Shown: one piece after another, positions 7,623-16,045 of the stretch
Layout of the letters: the number at the start of each line of letters is the position of its first letter
Position numbering within the stretch: the first letter of the stretch is position 1
Origin: Solibacillus sp. FSL K6-1523
GTDB taxonomy: Bacteria > Bacillota > Bacilli > Bacillales_A > Planococcaceae
DNA length: 64,000 nt
Assembly (NCBI RefSeq): GCF_038005225.1
Contig: NZ_JBBOSU010000001.1
Coordinates: 3,150,001-3,214,000, forward strand
Reading direction: 5' to 3'
The notes under the pieces: generated by a model
The model's input: the letters and a program-made list of their open reading frames with translations, nothing else
What the model was told of the DNA's origin: nothing
Databases searched by the model: none
Made by a program: the position numbers and the translations under genes

Positions 7623-9614
7623 TCAATCAAACGCTTCCATCCACTTCACGATTTTTCCTCTTAACTTTGCAGATGGCTTTGCCTGACTACGTTCAATATT
7701 ACTAACATAGGAAGCTGACACTTCAAGTGCCTCTGCTACTGTTAACAATGTGAGTTTATGCTCCTTTCGAATTTCTAGAAGGCGCTCACCTATTTTTCTA
7801 AGCATGGCATTTTTTTTCATCACCGTTTCTTCCTGTAGCACTGCATTTTTATCCACTTTTTTAATGGAGCGATAATGGTCCTTCACAACATGCGATGGCT
7901 CAATGACAACAGATGTATTGAGCCAATATTTTGTCCAACCTCTACTTAACGCTACATCTTCGTCCCAATTCACGTAATGCCAATCTGCAATGATCTTATC
8001 GGCAGTTAATTGATCCAATGCCTTCTCAAATCGTTCACGAGTACGCATTGGGGAACGTTTGTTTAAAGTTTCACCACTTGCCTCGAGTAAAGTGCTAATT
8101 TTATTTAGCTGTAAAAAGTCTCCTTTATAAGCTTGCGTACGCCAACGCCAGCTCAAATAGCGGCATAGCTGCTTTTCACAACTAAACCGGTAGGCATGAT
8201 ACGTAAGTGCCTGTAGTGGTAACAAGGCTACTTGCCTTTGCGAGGATGTTAAGTATTTTGCCAATACTTTGTCGAGTGTAAATGAAATTGTTTTACTACA
8301 ATTTTCTTTGTTCACTCTATATTCTTTTCCATCTTTTTGTTTAAATAGTATCGTTCTCCCTTGCACGCCAACTTGAATCGGTTGATTGTTTTTATATATG
8401 ACCGTTTTTTCAATTGTTAACCATAAACTTTGAATATTACTTAAAGCCGTGATGACTTGCTCTTTTTGTTTTGCTTCAAAGCCACCCCGTCTTCCCTCGC
8501 CACCTAACTTTGCTTTTAAGCCGCGCATTACTAAAATATCGGCTAACTCAATTTCGATAATTTCATCAGGATGTTTGGACCTGTGCAAAAATATGCTACA
8601 TAAAATATCCAATACATCGACATCAATCGTCGATAATTGCTGCACAATATTATGCGCCATTATTATAGATTCTTCGTTTAAATTCATCGTATTTTTATCA
8701 TTTTCAAGCTTTGGAATAATTCGTATATGCCCTTTTGTTTTGCCTTTAATAAAGTTGTACTGTGGCCAAGAATCCGGTTCACCTTGTGTAAAACTTCTTC
8801 GATATATGGCTTCTCGCACTGCATGATAAACGACACTATTTAATACAAAAATATAATTTGGTATCGTTGTTATTTGTATATTTTCACGTTCTACTCGTGC
8901 AACCTCTTGCTTTTCAACAGCATGCTCAATTCGTAAATACGTTTGAATATTATTGTTCAATTCATGAATGATTTTCCGTTGCCATTCTTGAATATATAAA
9001 TCGATGGCACGTGAAAATTTATTAATAAACTCCCTATTACTCGTCAAATTACTCGTTAACCGTTCGACAAATAACTCATTTAATTCGGTTGGAGTTAAAT
9101 TTTTCAAACCATTCACTCCATTTGTAATGATCATTTCTTCAAAAACAAATGTCGTTAGCTGTGCTCTACACCAGCTATAAAAATAATCCCATGTTATCGG
9201 GTCACTAATGAATGTTGTCTTTCGGATGATTCTTTTCGTCTTGTTAAGTGCCTCATCAAGTAACTGTTTATTACTTAAAATGGAATGATTCGCATCGTCA
9301 TTTTGTGCCACAACATAAAAAATAACCGATTTCGCCATTTTCTCGATGGTACGGTTTCTCGCCTCAATGCGCAGTTTATAAAACAGCTCCTCATTTTGTA
9401 AGTATGCTTCTTCACTTAATACATACCTTTTTGAATTAGCAGTACTATCATGGTGATCTAAAGCAATAATCGATCCGTCTGCCATATGCTGTTCGTATAA
9501 AGTTAGATAATCATAATGCGTTTCAAGCTCATCAAAAATACATAATACGAAAAAATTTTGAATATCGTTTTTATATTCATCAATCACTTGCTGTATATAA
9601 TTATTCATCCCCAC
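7623..9614 (-). CDS. Large HTH (XRE-type) protein of unknown function
   Basis: This protein of about 663 residues has a C-terminal XRE/Cro helix-turn-helix in its last 65 residues (IGERLLEIRKEHKLTLLTVA, then SASYVSNIERSQAKPS). The preceding 550 residues belong to no family I recognise. A region at about 480-610 rich in W/R/Y (CRYLSWRWRTQAYKG, then ERFEKALDQLTADKIIADWH) has the look of a winged-helix replication-initiator module, but this is only an impression. The GTG at 9614 is chosen because GGAGG lies 9 bases ahead; the ATG at 9608 is the alternative and the TTG at 9623 touches the Shine-Dalgarno. It is transcribed alone. Confidence 0.7.
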   Translation of the reverse strand: MGMNNYIQQVIDEYKNDIQNFFVLCIFDELETHYDYLTLYEQHMADGSIIALDHHDSTANSKRYVLSEEAYLQNEELFYKLRIEARNRTIEKMAKSVIFYVVAQNDDANHSILSNKQLLDEALNKTKRIIRKTTFISDPITWDYFYSWCRAQLTTFVFEEMIITNGVNGLKNLTPTELNELFVERLTSNLTSNREFINKFSRAIDLYIQEWQRKIIHELNNNIQTYLRIEHAVEKQEVARVERENIQITTIPNYIFVLNSVVYHAVREAIYRRSFTQGEPDSWPQYNFIKGKTKGHIRIIPKLENDKNTMNLNEESIIMAHNIVQQLSTIDVDVLDILCSIFLHRSKHPDEIIEIELADILVMRGLKAKLGGEGRRGGFEAKQKEQVITALSNIQSLWLTIEKTVIYKNNQPIQVGVQGRTILFKQKDGKEYRVNKENCSKTISFTLDKVLAKYLTSSQRQVALLPLQALTYHAYRFSCEKQLCRYLSWRWRTQAYKGDFLQLNKISTLLEASGETLNKRSPMRTRERFEKALDQLTADKIIADWHYVNWDEDVALSRGWTKYWLNTSVVIEPSHVVKDHYRSIKKVDKNAVLQEETVMKKNAMLRKIGERLLEIRKEHKLTLLTVAEALEVSASYVSNIERSQAKPSAKLRGKIVKWMEAFD

Positions 9615-9804
9615 AATTGACAACCTCCTCGAAATTTACAACAAACATAGAAATATGAGAAAATTTAAGTGTTTTATAGAATATTTTATCATAAAATGAT
9701 TTTCCCGTTTGATTTATTTCCATATTATTTTTAAGTATTAAATTTCGTTTTATTGAGTAGGGATTGTTCTTGGGGGGGCACGGATAATTTTATGCAGCTA
9801 AATG

Positions 9805-9850
9805 AAAAAAGACCTTGCAACCGGGATGGCTGTAAGGCTTGCTAGTACGT
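9805..9850 (-). repeat. Diverged copy of the tRNA-Arg terminator and 3' flank
   Basis: Bases 9811-9850 match 20567-20606, the terminator plus the last 3 bases of tRNA-Arg, at 34 of 40 positions in the same orientation, including TGTAAGGCTT and CTAGTACGT. Similarity stops at the tRNA 3' end and no tRNA body is recognisable beyond 9850. It still folds as a weak terminator with TTTTTT on the minus strand. In the rest of the 9624-10046 gap I see nothing else. Confidence 0.7.
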
Positions 9851-10046
9851 GCTAATTTAGTTGTGAATTCATCACCACAAATTGTTCAGTCATATGTATG
9901 ATGAACCGTTTGCACATGCTATGGTTTTCATATTATTCTACTGCCGAGACAATAGATGCCATAACCTCATACTTTATTTTTCCTTATTTCGAGGGGGACT
10001 TACCGATGTTAAGCATAATTTAGACTACAGATACACCGTTAAAATG

Positions 10047-10799
10047 TTACTCAAAGTTTAAACTATCCAAAAGTTCAATAATGTAAGTTGCTGAGTCCAT
10101 CATTTGCTGTTTATTTGTTATGGAAGATTCACCGTCACCTTTTTGATGTCCATAATCTCCAAAACCTCCATGATTTCCACCTTTTATTTCTATAAATTCT
10201 GCGTCACTTGGCATTACATTTTTAGCCTTTTTTACTTTATTTAAATCTGCAACTTGATCATTACTTCCCCATAATGATAATACTTTCATTGGTTTATTAG
10301 TAAAATCTACTTTATTTTGTGGGTAGGATGCTAACAATACTAAGCCTTTTATTTTATTGTTTTCAAGAGCATAATTTGACGCCATCACTCCCCCTAAAGA
10401 ATGTCCACCTATAACCCAAGTATCAATATTTTCATAATTACTTATTATATGATCTGCTCTATTAGGCGATAAAATGGCTAAGTTAAATGTCATTTTTGCA
10501 ATAATCACAGGATACCCTTTTGATGCTATTTCATTTGCTAAACTTGCATATGCTGAAGCTTCTACCTTTGCTCCTGGATAGAAAATAAATCCTATATTTT
10601 TTGCATGAGATACGGGTTCAAATAATATATCTCCATTTTCCTCAACTTTAACAAAAGCGTCGGTTTTCAAACTATCTAAAGCTAACGAACCAGCCTTGTA
10701 GTATGAATTCACATAAATAAAAAATCCAGAAATTAATAGTATGAAAAAAATCGCGCTTCCAGTAATAATTTTATATTTTAATGATTTTTTGGGTTTCAT
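10047..10799 (-). CDS. Membrane-anchored alpha/beta hydrolase
   Basis: This 250-residue protein has an N-terminal membrane segment (about residues 9-30, IITGSAIFFILLISGFFIYV) and an extracytoplasmic hydrolase domain. The nucleophile elbow is GGHSLGGVMA, the acid probably the Asp in WGSNDQVAD, and the histidine lies in GGNHGGFGDYG, so the catalytic triad looks intact. Substrate unknown; the family includes esterases and dienelactone-hydrolase-like enzymes. GGAG lies 7 bases ahead of the ATG. It stands alone, between the terminator copy and the immunity-like genes. Confidence 0.85.
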   Translation of the reverse strand: MKPKKSLKYKIITGSAIFFILLISGFFIYVNSYYKAGSLALDSLKTDAFVKVEENGDILFEPVSHAKNIGFIFYPGAKVEASAYASLANEIASKGYPVIIAKMTFNLAILSPNRADHIISNYENIDTWVIGGHSLGGVMASNYALENNKIKGLVLLASYPQNKVDFTNKPMKVLSLWGSNDQVADLNKVKKAKNVMPSDAEFIEIKGGNHGGFGDYGHQKGDGESSITNKQQMMDSATYIIELLDSLNFE

Positions 10800-11206
10800 C
10801 TTCTATCTCCTTTTTTCTACTCCAGTTCGACGTTCACGTGTCATAATAGCACGCTCCCTTATAAGTAGAGTCTAAGTTTACTAGCCCTTATTTTTTCTGT
10901 CCAACTTACTGTAGTGTACCATCCATTCTAATGCAAGGAGAGAAGCCTGTAGTACTGTATGTATGGATAAATTGAATATTGATGAGATCGACAGTTTATT
11001 ACTTACAGGTTGCATAGATATTCTTTCTTTAGAAAAAGAAAGACGCTTGGCCCCTCCAATTAACAAGGTGCCAAACGTTCTTCCTTTACCAAATGTACAA
11101 TAATCTTTGAAATCCATATTCGGAATATAATTCACTCAACTTTACAATTAGAAACTGATGTCCATCAAAAAATTCACAACAAGAGATAATGGATACCTTC
11201 GCTCAT
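10800..11206. other. Gene-poor gap, possibly with decayed coding sequence
   Basis: The gap between the hydrolase and the SUFU gene holds two overlapping open frames, neither with a usable ribosome site: minus 10881-11135 (84 codons, GTG start) and plus 10963-11103 (46 codons, MDKLNIDEIDSLLLTGC...). The second reads like genuine protein, so it may be a remnant. I do not call either as a gene. Confidence 0.4.
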
Positions 11207-12268
11207 TTATCCAATAGTAGATGTCACGTTTCCATCTTGATCCTTAATGTACGTTTTAACAACTTGTATCATTAAGTCTTTAGATGAAGACATTCGAATT
11301 TCTCCTTCTTTAGGCAGCAGTTTATGTATGAGCTCGTTGACAACCGCTTCATCCAGTTTTAAATGAACCGTCCCCTCACCTGTTTCGAGTTCAGTTGTTG
11401 AAGCGTGCTCTAATGTTACGCTTAAACCTTCACTCACTAACATCAAATCTTTCCCCTTAAGTAAACGACCGCGCAACAGTTTTCCAACCGTACTCGCTTG
11501 CTTCGCTCCTAATGTAAACACAGCTGGCTTCTTTTTGAACAAACCATTTTTACCAGGTTCCCAAGCTAATTGATCCACAAATAAATAGCCTGTGTTCGAA
11601 CCGTCACGATCGATTCCGATTTGAACACTTTCCTGAATTGCTGGCACTTGCAGCATACAGTTTCGAGATAAATCTGTAATGTAGCCAGGTATTTCGGCTT
11701 TTCCAGCTTCAAGTACCCCTCTTGTATTCCATACTTTCATTGCCTCTAGCTCATCCTCTGTAATCCCAACCATTTGAAGAAACTCCACGCGTCCGTTAGG
11801 CGTATGCAGTGTATCTAGTTCTGGATCAGGTATGAAGGCAAGAGCAGTTAACTGTGTATCGGCTCCTAAGCAAATTGGACCGTTTGCATCTAAATAATCA
11901 CCTGAAGCGAAAATATTATTGCTGTTAAACACATAGCGTCCCATGTTTTGAAGCAAGTTCAATGCCCATGCTGGAGGCTCTTCCTCCTCTTGACTGTGGG
12001 TCACTCGAAAAGAAAGCTCAAACCCATAGCCGCTATATTCGATATTCTCCAATTCCTTCTCGTAAAGCTCTGAAAAACCAAACGTTACAATATGCCAGTG
12101 TGGAGAAGGTGTTTCCGCCTTATAAGCACTAAGACCATCTAATGGATCTGGACCACCAAGCATATATGAAATGGCAGTACCATAATGTTTCGGTTCCTGT
12201 TCCCCGTATAGCTTCGTTAATGATTCTTCAATGGCATCCCATCCAGTTGTGTTTACTTCTTCAGTCAT
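11207..12268 (-). CDS. SUFU (suppressor of fused) domain protein, possible immunity protein
   Basis: This 353-residue protein has a SUFU domain at about residues 15-190 (PSPHWHIVTFGFSELYEKE, GYGFELSFRV, LNLLQNMGRYVFNSNN), followed by a domain of about 150 residues that I do not recognise. Bacterial SUFU proteins often occur as immunity proteins of polymorphic toxins; B. subtilis YqcF, antitoxin to an LXG nuclease, is one (established knowledge). No toxin gene is seen here. GGAGG precedes the ATG. It follows the DUF1963 gene with an 82-base gap in the same direction. Confidence 0.85.
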   Translation of the reverse strand: MTEEVNTTGWDAIEESLTKLYGEQEPKHYGTAISYMLGGPDPLDGLSAYKAETPSPHWHIVTFGFSELYEKELENIEYSGYGFELSFRVTHSQEEEEPPAWALNLLQNMGRYVFNSNNIFASGDYLDANGPICLGADTQLTALAFIPDPELDTLHTPNGRVEFLQMVGITEDELEAMKVWNTRGVLEAGKAEIPGYITDLSRNCMLQVPAIQESVQIGIDRDGSNTGYLFVDQLAWEPGKNGLFKKKPAVFTLGAKQASTVGKLLRGRLLKGKDLMLVSEGLSVTLEHASTTELETGEGTVHLKLDEAVVNELIHKLLPKEGEIRMSSSKDLMIQVVKTYIKDQDGNVTSTIG

Positions 12269-12350
12269 TTTTTATCCTCCAAGTCGATTTCCTGAAAATT
12301 GCTGAACATCCACGCCTGTACTGTGAATAGATCATCATACTGGCAACTTA

Positions 12351-13088
12351 CTAGCAACATTGCCAGTCATACACTACTTTTGAAAAATCCCTATTTTTTA
12401 AAGCTTCCTTAGGAATAGAGAAAACACAATTCCCTGAATCACCAAACATAATGCCGCATTCTTCATCAATATCCAGTTGCAATAAAAGAAAATCGTCATC
12501 ATCAAAACCGATATAGTCATTCTGAACAAAATAAGGATAACCGCCAATTCTACTATTGCTACTACAGCACTCATCGCTCAACTTCTCATATTCTACTTCT
12601 GAAAGCTTATTTACAAAAGTTTCTCGAAATAAATCTAATGAGGAAGACATCGGCATCTCCCTTGATTTAAAATACATTTTACCGCTATGTGAAAAAGGAA
12701 GATTCCAGTTATATTCTTCATTTTCATAAGGATGTTTCTTTACTAAACGTTCTTCATCTTCTTCAAAACCTTCAATGTATTTCACTAGTATTGGGTCTTC
12801 CAAACCAAACATATCATCGTTCGCAACAAAAAATTGTAGTAATCCCTTTTCTGGTAATTCATCTATACTTTCAAGATCCGCCAGATTAATTTGCGCTAAA
12901 AACAACATAGGTTTTCCAACTTGATCTGTTGGATAATCTTTACTATTTTCTAAATAGGGACATCCACCTAATTTACTATCCCAAGGTTTTGTTTCTTCAC
13001 GCTTAAAATTTATTTCGTTACTATACCTAAAAGTGCCTTTAATTAGGTTTTCATGTTCTTTCAAAAGTTTAGGAATTTCGGATTTCAT
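12351..13088 (-). CDS. YwqG-like DUF1963 protein
   Basis: This 245-residue acidic protein has the DUF1963/YwqG hallmarks: SKLGGCPYLENSKDYPTDQ, GKPMLFLAQINLADL and, in the C-terminal half, RIGGYPYFVQNDY, then a paired LLQLDIDEECGIMFGDSGN strand region. Function unknown. YwqG is encoded close to the YwqJ/YwqK toxin-immunity genes in B. subtilis, and related proteins recur in toxin-immunity arrays. The ATG at 13088 is used (GGAGGG 11 bases upstream); an in-frame TTG lies just before it. Flanked by SUFU and ankyrin genes on the same strand. Confidence 0.82.
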   Translation of the reverse strand: MKSEIPKLLKEHENLIKGTFRYSNEINFKREETKPWDSKLGGCPYLENSKDYPTDQVGKPMLFLAQINLADLESIDELPEKGLLQFFVANDDMFGLEDPILVKYIEGFEEDEERLVKKHPYENEEYNWNLPFSHSGKMYFKSREMPMSSSLDLFRETFVNKLSEVEYEKLSDECCSSNSRIGGYPYFVQNDYIGFDDDDFLLLQLDIDEECGIMFGDSGNCVFSIPKEALKNRDFSKVVYDWQCC

Positions 13089-13178
13089 CAAAGTAAGTTC
13101 CCTCCATTCTAATAAATGACTCTTTACTTAACCGATAATGCCACATTTCCACTGCTCATGAATAAGTCGTATATAATA

Positions 13179-14234
13179 TTAGCGCGTATATTCAGGCTGT
13201 TCTAAAATAATCGGATTCGGATTGCTGAGTACCCATTGCACGGCCAATTCGCATAGTCTCGCAGGTTCCTCATCTCCATCCCCTTTGTGAAGTTCTTTCG
13301 CCAACGTGACTGCCTCCTGAAGTGCATCGGGATTTAACGGCGTCCCTAGGCTAAAATAGTCGTTCAAACTTTTGAGCATTTTACGGAAATCATTATCCCA
13401 ATTCATGCCGCCGTTATTTAATATTTCATACGAAACTTTACCAGTAATACGGATAATCTCTCCTTGGACAGTTTGCGCATGGCCCCGCGAAGGGATTAGT
13501 AAATTCCAAAGTTCATTATGTTGCGCCTGCCAGCCCTTTGTACTAACGGTAATTGGAGACATACCATCATGCGTTTTTCGCTTCACTACTGGGGGTACTT
13601 TAAATAGCTCATAAAGACGGGAAAGTGCCTCATCCGTTTCGTTCAAATATTCTTTATTAAACCCTTCTCTATGAAATTCAAAGTTTTTTCCGATTCGCTT
13701 AACCGCTTCTTGCTTTTCCAGCGTTACAGTTATACCTGCGTTAAGCAAAATCTCAGCAACTTCCACCATATCAACAATATTTGAATTTCTACATACTGCC
13801 AAAGCTTTTTCTAAAGGCGTCTCATTCATCCTGTTTACCGCGCTAATATTTGCGCCTTTAGCAACTAACGTGCGCACCGCATTCGGTTTAAAAAAAGTAG
13901 CCGCGGCAAATAAAGGGGTCTCATTTTGAGAATCCAACGCTTCTATATCCGCACCCAAATCCAGAAGTAATTCTATATTCCCATGCCAACTTATCGCCTG
14001 ATTATGTAAAGCCGTTCTTTTATAATTGTCTCTCGCATTTATATCTGCTCCTTGTTCCACGAGCCAACGAACCAATTCATCCGGTACTTTGAAAAAACTT
14101 AAGGCTGTTGTTTTACTATAACCGCCATATGCTTCGAGCTCGCACTTTGTAAATACCTCTTGTAATGCTGTAATATCGCCCGCTTCGATTAGTTCATTAA
14201 AATTTTTCGGTAACGTTTTTCTCTTCCTTGCCAT
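13179..14234 (-). CDS. Ankyrin-repeat protein
   Basis: About 351 residues. Residues from about 30 to 170 form four or five ankyrin repeats (ELVRWLVEQGADINARDNYK, RTALHNQAISWHGNIELLLD, ETPLFAAATFFKPNAVRTLV, ETPLEKALAV). The last 180 residues form a separate domain with a CELAVQWVLSNPNPIIL end that I cannot assign. Ankyrin proteins bind other proteins and in Firmicutes also turn up as immunity partners. The ATG at 14234 has AAGGAG 11 bases ahead and is preferred to the upstream frame start at 14291. It would be first of a three-gene minus-strand set with DUF1963 and SUFU. Confidence 0.82.
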   Translation of the reverse strand: MARKRKTLPKNFNELIEAGDITALQEVFTKCELEAYGGYSKTTALSFFKVPDELVRWLVEQGADINARDNYKRTALHNQAISWHGNIELLLDLGADIEALDSQNETPLFAAATFFKPNAVRTLVAKGANISAVNRMNETPLEKALAVCRNSNIVDMVEVAEILLNAGITVTLEKQEAVKRIGKNFEFHREGFNKEYLNETDEALSRLYELFKVPPVVKRKTHDGMSPITVSTKGWQAQHNELWNLLIPSRGHAQTVQGEIIRITGKVSYEILNNGGMNWDNDFRKMLKSLNDYFSLGTPLNPDALQEAVTLAKELHKGDGDEEPARLCELAVQWVLSNPNPIILEQPEYTR

Positions 14235-14373
14235 ATGTATTTTCGCTCCTTGTATTGGATTTTGAATATACTTCACTATGCAATTTACCATAAATATACC
14301 AATCTATATTTTACCATGATATAATTTTTTTGCTAAGAGAATTTACAGTTAATTAAGAAAAGGGGCTATATTT

Positions 14374-15003
14374 ATGCAACCGTTTTGGGAAAAAGATTAT
14401 AAAGAAGATGGGTATTACGCTTTTGGGAATCCAAGTATTGAAGTGATTGAGCAAACTAAAAATTTACCTCCCAACGCTACCGTATTAGATATTGGTTGCG
14501 GAGATGGAAGACATGCTATTTATTTAGCTAAATTAGGATTTAACGTGGAAGCAATTGACGTTTCAGAATCAGGAATTGCTAAAATTAACCGGTATAAAGA
14601 GCTTCATCAACTACATAATTTAAACGCATATGTACTGGATGCTGCATCTTACCCATTTGAAAAAACGTTTGATCTCATTATTTCGCATGGCGTCTTTCAT
14701 TTTATGCCGCGCAATGATTGGGAACATTTAATTCATCAAATGAAGAAGCATACAAATGAAAATGGTTGCAATATTATCACCGTTTTCACGGATGAGATCC
14801 CTATTCCCGATGACTTAGCACCATTTGTTCATGGTATTTTTAAAGATGGCGAGTTACAAAATTTGTATAAAGATTGGACAATACCTTTATACAAATCTTA
14901 TACGTTTGAAGATGAGCACGAAAACAATATTCATCACTGTCATGCCGCGAACAAACTAGTAGCTGTAAAACCGTTCACAGGAAGAGGAGGGGCAAATATA
15001 TGA
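14374..15003 (+). CDS. SAM-dependent methyltransferase (TehB-like class I)
   Basis: This 209-residue class I methyltransferase has motif I VLDIGCGDGRHAIYLAKLGF (about 38-57), followed by VEAIDVSESGI and a FDLIISHGVFHFM motif IV region. The N-terminus MQPFWEKDYKEDGYYAFGNP is typical of the TehB/YodH-like group. Substrate unknown. AAAAGGGG lies ahead of the ATG. Its stop overlaps the start of the next gene (ATGA), so the two are translationally coupled, and they diverge from the ankyrin gene. Confidence 0.88.
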   Translation: MQPFWEKDYKEDGYYAFGNPSIEVIEQTKNLPPNATVLDIGCGDGRHAIYLAKLGFNVEAIDVSESGIAKINRYKELHQLHNLNAYVLDAASYPFEKTFDLIISHGVFHFMPRNDWEHLIHQMKKHTNENGCNIITVFTDEIPIPDDLAPFVHGIFKDGELQNLYKDWTIPLYKSYTFEDEHENNIHHCHAANKLVAVKPFTGRGGANI

Positions 15004-15794
15004 CCATTCACTATGAAGTAATTGGCGAAGGATATCCCATCGTCATGTTGCACGGTTGGACACTTGACCATCAAGTAATGTTACATGCAATGGAACCATT
15101 ATTCGAGAATCGTAGCGGTTGGAAAAGAATATACATAGACTTACCAGGTATGGGGCTTTCCAAGTCAAATCCTTCTATTCAAAACTCTGATGATATGTTG
15201 GAAGCGATATTGCGTCTTTTGGACGAGATTATCCCTAATCAACCATTTATTATTTGTGGCAATTCATATGGCGGGTACATTGCTAGAGGATTAATCCATT
15301 CACGGCAAGACACAGTTCGCGGGTTACTGCTAATAGCACCGATGACGATACCTGAATTCGATGATAGAAAGGTACCACAGCAAACCGTTCTAAAAAGGGA
15401 TAGCAACTTGATATCAAATTTGTCACCTGAGGATGCTAATGAATTTTGCTCCATTGGGGTCGTGCAAGGTCAAGCTGAGTGGGAGAGATTTCGAAATGAA
15501 ATTTTAATTCCTTCTAAGGAAACAAATTATGAATTCTTAAACCAAGTCCGTCAAAATGGATATGGCTTTACATTCGAAATTGCGTCTAATTTTGAATATC
15601 CTACACTCATTATTACGGGTCGTCAAGACAATGTAGTCGGATACCACGATGCTTGGCGACTCATTGAAGATTATCCGAGAGCAACCTTTGCAGTGCTAGA
15701 TATGGCTGGTCACAATCTGCAAATTGAACAAACCGATGTATTTAATGCATTAGTTCATAGCTGGTTAAATAGTCTTGAGTCAGTACATTTTTGA
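15000..15794 (+). CDS. Alpha/beta hydrolase
   Basis: This 264-residue soluble alpha/beta-fold hydrolase has the oxyanion HGWTLDHQ loop, nucleophile elbow CGNSYGGYIARG (Ser near 87), probable acid in GRQDNVVGY and catalytic His in DMAGHNLQIEQ. It resembles carboxylic-ester hydrolases. It is coupled to the methyltransferase through a 4-base overlap, with GAGGAGG inside the end of that gene. A 21-bp palindromic terminator follows 60 bases later. Confidence 0.88.
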   Translation: MTIHYEVIGEGYPIVMLHGWTLDHQVMLHAMEPLFENRSGWKRIYIDLPGMGLSKSNPSIQNSDDMLEAILRLLDEIIPNQPFIICGNSYGGYIARGLIHSRQDTVRGLLLIAPMTIPEFDDRKVPQQTVLKRDSNLISNLSPEDANEFCSIGVVQGQAEWERFRNEILIPSKETNYEFLNQVRQNGYGFTFEIASNFEYPTLIITGRQDNVVGYHDAWRLIEDYPRATFAVLDMAGHNLQIEQTDVFNALVHSWLNSLESVHF

Positions 15795-15856
15795 TTGGTG
15801 TAACTTTACATTGATTTGAGTTTTATTTATCAATAAAGAATTCTTTAGTTGAAGAC

Positions 15857-15905
15857 AAAAAGGACTTGCATATATGATTAAAATTCATATATGCAAGTCC
15901 TTTTT
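15857..15905. terminator. Bidirectional terminator between convergent genes
   Basis: A perfect 21-bp inverted repeat (arms 15857-15877 and 15885-15905, loop TTAAAAT) starts with AAAAA and ends with TTTTT, so it works in both directions between the hydrolase (+) and the acyl-CoA ligase (-). Confidence 0.9.
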
Positions 15906-16045
15906 AAATATTTCTTTAATAATTACCGCCGCTCCAAACATAACGCAATTGCAATAATTAGGTACACCTATACGATTGAGTTTCTCTTTTCTAGTAAATT
16001 ATTCTTGTATCCCGTGCACAAATAATACCTGAGTGAGTTTATTTG

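Noticed and set aside
10881-11135. 84-codon open frame on the minus strand between the hydrolase and SUFU genes
   Set aside because: GTG start without a ribosome site, composition not protein-like, and overlapped by a more protein-like 46-codon plus-strand frame that also lacks a ribosome site.
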